This document shows positions 40,877 through 45,992 of a stretch of DNA of 45,992 nt, one piece after another. Numbering within the stretch: position 1 is the stretch's first letter; every line of letters begins with the position of its first letter. The notes beneath the pieces were generated by a model. The model worked only from the letters and a program-made list of their open reading frames with translations. It was not told the origin of the DNA and ran no database searches. Location of the stretch: the NCBI RefSeq assembly GCF_902779965.1, contig NZ_CACZDK010000027.1:1-45992 (forward strand). Reading direction: 5' to 3'. Origin of the DNA: Fibrobacter succinogenes. GTDB lineage: Bacteria > Fibrobacterota > Fibrobacteria > Fibrobacterales > Fibrobacteraceae. Both the position numbers and the translations under genes were made by a program.

Positions 40877-42895
40877 ATGAAACGAATCGTTTCTGTTTTT
40901 GCCTGTGTTGGCTTTTTTACGGTCGCCAATGCTCAGGTTTCTCTTGAAAATGCTTCTGGTGCGCTGGAGTCTGCGTACGTCGAATGGGCTTCGGACGGTT
41001 CCGATAGCTATAACGTCTATTATTCGGGCGCTGGCGTCAATAATGTCAAGGTCGATGCTCCGCTCATCCGCAAGTACGGTTCCAAGTTCCGCGTCGATGC
41101 CGTGGGCCTCAAGGCGGGTGATTACACGCTCAAGGTGGTTTCGGTCAAGGGCGGCAAGGAAGGTGCTTCGTCCACATCCAAGTCGATTACGGTGAAGGCT
41201 CACGACCGCAGCGGTTTTGCTTTTAGCGACGGGCATGTTCCGGGCGCTTACAAGGCTGATGGTACGCTCAAGAGCGGAGCCGTTGTTTTATACGTTACGG
41301 AATCGACTAAGAATACGGTCAAGTTCGATGTGGTGACGAGTAACAAAGGCGCTACGACGGAATGTATTGGTTTGCAGAACATTTTGACGGCGTTAAAGAA
41401 AGGTTTTGAAACGCGTCCGCTTGCAATTCGTTTGGTTGGCAATGTGACGGATCCGACCGATACGGATCATGGTGATATTGTCATTGATATGGGTAAAAAA
41501 GAGGGGATGGCGGTAACGCTCGAAGGTGTTGGCAACGATGCGACTGCAAACGGTTGGGGTATTCGAATAAAGAATGCGCAGGATGTCGAAGTGCGAAATA
41601 TAGGGATCATGAACGTTGATTCCGATGAAGGCGACAACATTGGCCTCCAGCAAGACAACAAATACATTTGGGTGCATAACTGCGATTTTTTCTATGGCCA
41701 TGCGGGGAGCGATAAGGACCAGGTCAAAGGCGATGGCGCTTTGGACTGCAAAAAGTCAACGTACATCACGTTCAGCTACAACCACTTTTGGGACAATGGC
41801 AAGTCGAATTTGCTAGGCCTTTCCGAAGGTTCGACCGACGGGCTCTACATCACGTATCATCACAACTGGTATGACCATTCCGATAGCCGCCATCCGCGTG
41901 TGCGTTACTACAGCGCTCACGTTTACAATAACTACTACGATGGCAACGCCAAGTATGGCGCGGGTTCTACGCTAGGTTCCTCCGTTTTCATGGAAGCGAA
42001 CTATTTCCGCAACTGCAAGTATCCGATGATGACATCAATGCAAGGGAGTGACGTTTATGCGGGCGGCACCAAGCGCGATCCGAAGAACTTGGGGACGTTC
42101 AGCAGCGAAGCTGGTGGCGCTATCAAGGCCTACAATAACTTTATGGAAGGTTCCTATACATTTATTCCGTATGGCGCAAGCAAGTATGTTTTGAAGGGCA
42201 AGGAAACGGCGGTGGGTTCTATCGATTCCAAGGCTGACTTTGATGCTTATGTTGTTAGCAGTCGCGAAGCCCAAGTGCCCTCTAGCGTAAAGTCTTACGA
42301 GGGTGCAAATTCCTACAATAATTTCGATACGGACAAGTCCATTATGTACAGCTACACGGCTGATTCGCCGGAACAGGCGGTGACGAATGTGCGGGCCTAC
42401 GCGGGCCGCGTGCAAGGCGGCGATTTCAAGTGGACGTTTGATAATTCTGTTGATGACGCTTCATCGGACGTGAATCAAAAACTCAAGGATGCTCTTATGG
42501 CATACAAAGGAAGCAATGGGGAAGTGATGGAATACCCGAGTTCATCGAGCAAAGTTCCCGGCAGTTCTTCTAGCAACGTCATTCTGAGCTCATCGAGCGA
42601 AGAATCCAGTAACAATTCCAGCAGCAGTTCGGAGGGAAGCGTGGGTCTTGCCAAGATGGTTTCACCTTCGAGAAATCTCTTCTACGATTCTCGTTCTTCC
42701 CAGCTAGTGATTGGTTCTTTGAACATTGTTAGCTTAGATATCGTGAGCGTTGATGGTCGTCGAATTGACGTTTCGAACCTCAAAAAAGTGGGTGATGTTC
42801 GAGTACTCGATATGAGTTCACTCCGTGCCGGGATTTACATTGTGCATCTTACGACGTGGCTTGGTACGCAAACGATGAAGTTTGTGAAAAACTAG
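40877..42895 (+). CDS. Secreted pectate lyase, PL1 family, with Ser-rich linker and T9SS-like tail
   Basis: 672 residues from ATG 40877 (signal peptide MKRIVSVFACVGFFTVANA); the longer frame begins with TTG before the promoter and is rejected. A fibronectin-like domain (about 20-110) precedes a right-handed beta-helix lyase: VRNIGIMNVDSDEGDNIGLQ, Ca2+-site Asp in KDQVKGDGALDCKKSTYIT, WYDHSDSRHPRVRYY with catalytic Arg341 or Arg343. It should cleave polygalacturonate by beta-elimination, opening pectin for the cellulases. A Ser-rich linker (about 553-590) contains a dispersed repeat (SNVILSSSSEES). The final 70 residues are a T9SS-like module (IVSVDGRRID...GIYIVHL...MKFVKN). Confidence 0.92.
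   Translation: MKRIVSVFACVGFFTVANAQVSLENASGALESAYVEWASDGSDSYNVYYSGAGVNNVKVDAPLIRKYGSKFRVDAVGLKAGDYTLKVVSVKGGKEGASSTSKSITVKAHDRSGFAFSDGHVPGAYKADGTLKSGAVVLYVTESTKNTVKFDVVTSNKGATTECIGLQNILTALKKGFETRPLAIRLVGNVTDPTDTDHGDIVIDMGKKEGMAVTLEGVGNDATANGWGIRIKNAQDVEVRNIGIMNVDSDEGDNIGLQQDNKYIWVHNCDFFYGHAGSDKDQVKGDGALDCKKSTYITFSYNHFWDNGKSNLLGLSEGSTDGLYITYHHNWYDHSDSRHPRVRYYSAHVYNNYYDGNAKYGAGSTLGSSVFMEANYFRNCKYPMMTSMQGSDVYAGGTKRDPKNLGTFSSEAGGAIKAYNNFMEGSYTFIPYGASKYVLKGKETAVGSIDSKADFDAYVVSSREAQVPSSVKSYEGANSYNNFDTDKSIMYSYTADSPEQAVTNVRAYAGRVQGGDFKWTFDNSVDDASSDVNQKLKDALMAYKGSNGEVMEYPSSSSKVPGSSSSNVILSSSSEESSNNSSSSSEGSVGLAKMVSPSRNLFYDSRSSQLVIGSLNIVSLDIVSVDGRRIDVSNLKKVGDVRVLDMSSLRAGIYIVHLTTWLGTQTMKFVKN
42578..42606 (+). 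repeat. In-frame GTCATTCTGAGC...AGAATC repeat inside the pectate lyase linker
   Basis: GTCATTCTGAGCTCATCGAG ends in CGAAGAATC and encodes VILSSSSEES in the Ser-rich linker. It is the third gene in the window with this repeat in the VILS frame. Confidence 0.65.
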
Positions 42896-43058
42896 AGATG
42901 GGTCAAAGGGCTATTTCTGTAAATTTTTATATCCCAAATTGCGTTTTTTTTGCGAAAAACCATGTTTCTAAATAAGTTACATCTATTGCCCCATATAATA
43001 GTTATCTTTCATTCGGGATAAATGGTTGCGGAGATTGGGTGAACACAAAAGGATGTTT

Positions 43059-45770
43059 ATGAAAAAAGTCTTCGCATTTTTGATGTGCGCTGCCGTAACT
43101 TCTGCTATGGCAGTTTCTGCTAGCCGTCTTGGCCCGGTGAGCACATACGGTGAACTTAAGGCTAATGGTGGCAAGCTTTCTGGCTCTTGCCCGGATTACG
43201 CCAACAAGCCGGTTCAGGTCAAAGGCATGAGCCTCTTCTGGAGCTCGGGTGCAGATAGCTCTACGGTTTTCTATTCTGAAAAGGCCGTGAACGCCATGGT
43301 GAAGCAAATGAACATCGAAGTCATTCGCTTTGCAATGGGTGTGACTCAGGAAAAGTTTCAGGATCAGGGCCGTGGCTACTTGAGTAGCCCGCAGGGCGAA
43401 ACCCTCCAGAAGGGTTACCTCAAGAACGTGGTCAATGCCGCTATTGAAAACGACATTTACGTGATTATTGACTGGCACATCGAAAGTGCTAACGGCAATA
43501 CTTCTGAAGCTGTCAAGTTCTTCGAATATGCCGCTAAGGAATATGGCGAATACAACAACGTGATTTTCGAAGTCTGGAACGAACCTGTCGGTGCCGATAT
43601 GGGGACGGTCGCTTCTCATGCCAACTCCGTGATTGCCGCCATCCGTAAGTATTCCGACAACCTCGTGCTCGTGGGCAGCCCGGAATGGTCCAGCCATCCG
43701 GAACAGTGCGCCCAGGCTGGCATTCAGGACAGCAAGAAAAACTTCGGTTGCACGCTCCACTTCTATGCTGCAACGCACCAGACGGGTAACGGCGGTTACA
43801 ATGAACGAGCCGCTCAGGCTATGTCTGCCGGCGTTCCTGTGTTTGCTACGGAATGGGGAACGGTCAGCGCCGACGGTAACGGCTCTCCGAACCAGAGTGC
43901 GAGCCAGGCATGGATTAACTGGATGAACCAGAACAATGTTTCTTGGGCGAACTGGTCTGCTTCTGCTATCAAGGAACAGTCCGCTGCATTCCAGAACCTC
44001 GCTATCGACAATGGCCTTACCTTTACGACTTCTGGTAACATGGTCAAGGGTTGGATGAACGGAACGAGCGGCTATAAGAACTGCGGTCTCCAGAACGGCA
44101 ATGGCAGCAGCAACAGCGGTTTCTCGACGGGTGTTGCTAATGGTGAAAAGACCGACCTTATCGACGACCTCGAAGACGGTGACCGTTTTGCCTACACGGG
44201 CGGATGGTGGTCTGCATTTGCGGACTCCGACGACGATACGGATGGCAAGGGCGAAACCTCTATTTCTAACAGCAAGTGGGAAAACGATTTCGGCAAGAAA
44301 GTCTATGACGTGCTCATGCCGAAGAAGGGCGACAAGAACACCTCCAAGTACATGGCCGGTATTGAAAAAATCAAGCTTGCCAAGGGTGCTTACAAGTACG
44401 CTCCGTATGTAGCAATCGGCCTCAACCTCAAGCGCGATACGACTATTATCGACCTCTCTGCTTGCAAGTCCATCAGCTACAAGTTCAAGGGCGCAAGCCA
44501 CAACTTCCGCGTTGAAACCTCTCTCGTCACGAACTGGAACTTCCATCACGTGAACAAGGACGGTTCTGATGAATGGAAGGAAGTGGAACTCACTTGGGAC
44601 CAGTTCACTCAGGAAAGCTGGGGCGATGATGACAAGCACTTTAGTCTCGGTGACAAGGGTATGAACAAGGTGCAGCGTTTTGCTTGGGAAGTCAAGGGTG
44701 CTCTCGATGTTCCGGATAGCAAGAACCAGCCCAAGTACGATTACCTCTATGTGGATGACGTTCGTTGCAATGGTGCTTCTATCACTGCTATTAGCGGCGG
44801 TAACGGCCCGGCTCCGACTTCCTCCTCTTCTGCAAAGGCTAAGTCCAGCTCTAGCGCTGTTCGTTCTAGCTCTTCTGCAACTCCGGTTTCTTCTTCTTCT
44901 GTGGTTCCGGTTAAGGATCTCCTTGTTATTGACGATGTTGAAGACGGTGACGAAGTTCTCAAGACGGGCGGTACGTGGTATGCTTATACCGATAGTGCTT
45001 CGGGCGGAAAGTCCAGCATTTCTAACGTCTATGATCCGAAGCTTCCGGGCTATGTTGTCGTGTTCCCGGGTGCAAACGATGCAACCAATGGTACTCAGGG
45101 CTTTGTCGGCCTCACGGATATTGTTTGGAATCAAGCTGAATATGCTTATGCTCCGTTTGTGGCCCTCGGCCTCAATATGAATGCCGATACCTCCAAGGGC
45201 ATTGACTTGAGTGCTTGCACTGCTCTCAGCTACCGCTACAAGGGTGCCTCTCACAAGTTCAAGGTTCAGGATGGTCAGGTGACGGACTTTGCTTTCCACG
45301 AATTCCTCGCTACGGATGCTGCGGAATGGAATACTGTTGTGATTCCTTGGGAAAAGCTTGAACAGCCGGCCTGGACGCAGGATCCGAAGGACTTGAACCA
45401 TGCCGCCATCAAGAAAATGGCTTGGGAAGTTGTTGGCTATGCAAACTTTGACGAACAGCCTGAAATTAAGCACCTCTATGTGGATGACCTCAAGTGCCTC
45501 AGCGGATCCGTTGCTATCAAGACTGTTGCTCGCGCTGCAAGTGGCATCAAGCTTGGCTTGAAGGGTAACGTATTGAGCGTGAACTTCAGCAAGGCTGGTA
45601 AGGCAAGTGTCCAGGTGTTCGACATGATGGGCCACGTTGTTGAAAGCTTCAATGAAAATGTGGCTGCCGGTGCACACCAGTTCTCTCTCAAGAACATGAG
45701 CACAGGTAACTATGTCGTGCGTGTGATGATGAACGGTGCAAGCAAGAGCGCTCGCATCTCCATCAAGTAA
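43059..45770 (+). CDS. Secreted GH5 endoglucanase with two CBM11/30-like modules and T9SS-like tail
   Basis: 903 residues from ATG 43059 (signal peptide MKKVFAFLMCAAVTSAMA, SD AAAGGA). The GH5 catalytic domain (about 30-335) has the acid/base Glu175 in EVWNEPVG, nucleophile Glu265 in FATEWGT, and VIIDWHIE. Two homologous carbohydrate-binding-like modules follow (about 364-570 and 620-813), both with IDLSAC...SY(K/R)(F/Y)KGASH and a closing YVDD(V/L)(R/K)C. A Ser-rich linker separates them (about 583-615). The last 75 residues (SVQVFDMMGHVVESF, GNYVVRVMMNG) form a T9SS-like sorting domain. The role is endo-attack on cellulose. A TATAAT box lies at 42994-42999. Confidence 0.93.
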   Translation: MKKVFAFLMCAAVTSAMAVSASRLGPVSTYGELKANGGKLSGSCPDYANKPVQVKGMSLFWSSGADSSTVFYSEKAVNAMVKQMNIEVIRFAMGVTQEKFQDQGRGYLSSPQGETLQKGYLKNVVNAAIENDIYVIIDWHIESANGNTSEAVKFFEYAAKEYGEYNNVIFEVWNEPVGADMGTVASHANSVIAAIRKYSDNLVLVGSPEWSSHPEQCAQAGIQDSKKNFGCTLHFYAATHQTGNGGYNERAAQAMSAGVPVFATEWGTVSADGNGSPNQSASQAWINWMNQNNVSWANWSASAIKEQSAAFQNLAIDNGLTFTTSGNMVKGWMNGTSGYKNCGLQNGNGSSNSGFSTGVANGEKTDLIDDLEDGDRFAYTGGWWSAFADSDDDTDGKGETSISNSKWENDFGKKVYDVLMPKKGDKNTSKYMAGIEKIKLAKGAYKYAPYVAIGLNLKRDTTIIDLSACKSISYKFKGASHNFRVETSLVTNWNFHHVNKDGSDEWKEVELTWDQFTQESWGDDDKHFSLGDKGMNKVQRFAWEVKGALDVPDSKNQPKYDYLYVDDVRCNGASITAISGGNGPAPTSSSSAKAKSSSSAVRSSSSATPVSSSSVVPVKDLLVIDDVEDGDEVLKTGGTWYAYTDSASGGKSSISNVYDPKLPGYVVVFPGANDATNGTQGFVGLTDIVWNQAEYAYAPFVALGLNMNADTSKGIDLSACTALSYRYKGASHKFKVQDGQVTDFAFHEFLATDAAEWNTVVIPWEKLEQPAWTQDPKDLNHAAIKKMAWEVVGYANFDEQPEIKHLYVDDLKCLSGSVAIKTVARAASGIKLGLKGNVLSVNFSKAGKASVQVFDMMGHVVESFNENVAAGAHQFSLKNMSTGNYVVRVMMNGASKSARISIK

Positions 45771-45815
45771 AGACTGATGCGCTCACAGTAATGAGGGCGC
45801 TAAAGTAACCATCAA

Positions 45816-45847
45816 AAAACGTCTCGGGCGAATGCTCGGGACGTTTT
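45816..45847 (+). terminator. Terminator of the GH5 gene
   Basis: A 14-bp stem with two G-T pairs (AAAACGTC...GACGTTTT, 45816-45846) with loop GAAT. The T-run is short (TTTT). Confidence 0.6.
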
Positions 45848-45928
45848 GGCTTAAAAAAAATGAAATTTGGCCTATATGACATTTGGGTACCTGAATTTCT
45901 TGTAACCCTTTGATTTATAAGGCGTTGT

Positions 45929-45966
45929 AGCAAATTTTTCTTTTATGGGAAAAATTTGCTTTTTTT
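45929..45966 (+). terminator. Orphan terminator near the right window edge
   Basis: A perfect 12-bp stem AGCAAATTTTTC/GAAAAATTTGCT (45929-45940, 45949-45960) is followed by six T. The GH5 transcript already ends at 45847, so this may close an unrecognised short transcript or be a second stop. Confidence 0.55.
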
Positions 45967-45992
45967 GTGGGTCAAACAAGGTCATCAAGAAG

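Noticed and set aside
43002-45677. 891-codon minus-strand frame opposite the GH5 gene
   Set aside because: The plus strand carries an unmistakable GH5 enzyme with catalytic residues and modules. The antisense frame is low-complexity and reflects strong codon bias.

Overview
The window looks like a chromosomal segment from a Fibrobacter species (Fibrobacterota), a cellulose-degrading gut bacterium. Evidence for this is a cluster of secreted GH9, GH5, PL1 and CE15 plant-cell-wall enzymes, their Ser-rich or charged linkers, C-terminal modules resembling type IX secretion sorting domains, a PorV-like outer membrane protein, and frequent -10 elements reading TATATT. No rRNA, tRNA or CRISPR array was found.

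Layout. 1-103: probable end of an IS3/IS150-like insertion sequence. 152-1558: lipoprotein with a sulfatase-modifying-factor (FGE-like) fold. 1649-14590 (minus strand): a long probable operon that starts with a bifunctional RelA/SpoT enzyme and an unknown protein, then complex I genes nuoA, a fused nuoB-nuoC, and nuoD-H-I-J-K-L-M-N; nuoE, nuoF and nuoG are absent here. 14840-16438: lipoprotein glucuronoyl esterase (CE15). 16617-24389: housekeeping genes thrH, hslO (Hsp33), a DJ-1/PfpI protein, sufB and a large topB. 24402-29300: AT-rich accessory island holding a multidomain secreted protein with a predicted cysteine-peptidase domain, a small secreted partner, a truncated second copy of the topB 5' end, and a zeta-like toxin with a 57-residue antitoxin too short for usual ORF cut-offs. 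29453-33688: PorV-like barrel fused to TPRs, a small DUF7662-like protein, a MerR/GyrI-type regulator and a free-standing GyrI-like protein. 33705-35497: leuA behind a complete leucine attenuator. 35617-38687: small membrane protein, an AAA ATPase preceded by a tandem operator-like array, and a PLP aminotransferase. 38836-45770: GH9, PL1 and two-CBM GH5 enzymes.

Most notable signals. (1) A 19-codon leader peptide with five consecutive Leu codons, an antiterminator and a Rho-independent terminator precede leuA: a leucine-attenuation switch readable from the sequence alone. (2) Short dispersed palindromic repeats occur both between genes and in frame inside proteins (topB, the aminotransferase, the pectate lyase linker, the Hsp33 tail), so they act as protein-inserting repeats. 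(3) A 256-bp copy of the topB 5' end differs from the intact gene at about 14 positions, all synonymous in the coding part, and the two copies are direct repeats bracketing an AT-rich island. (4) A NuoB-NuoC fusion lies in a complex I operon that lacks the NADH-oxidising module and begins with relA.

Functional assignments rest on motifs read by eye; no database search was run.
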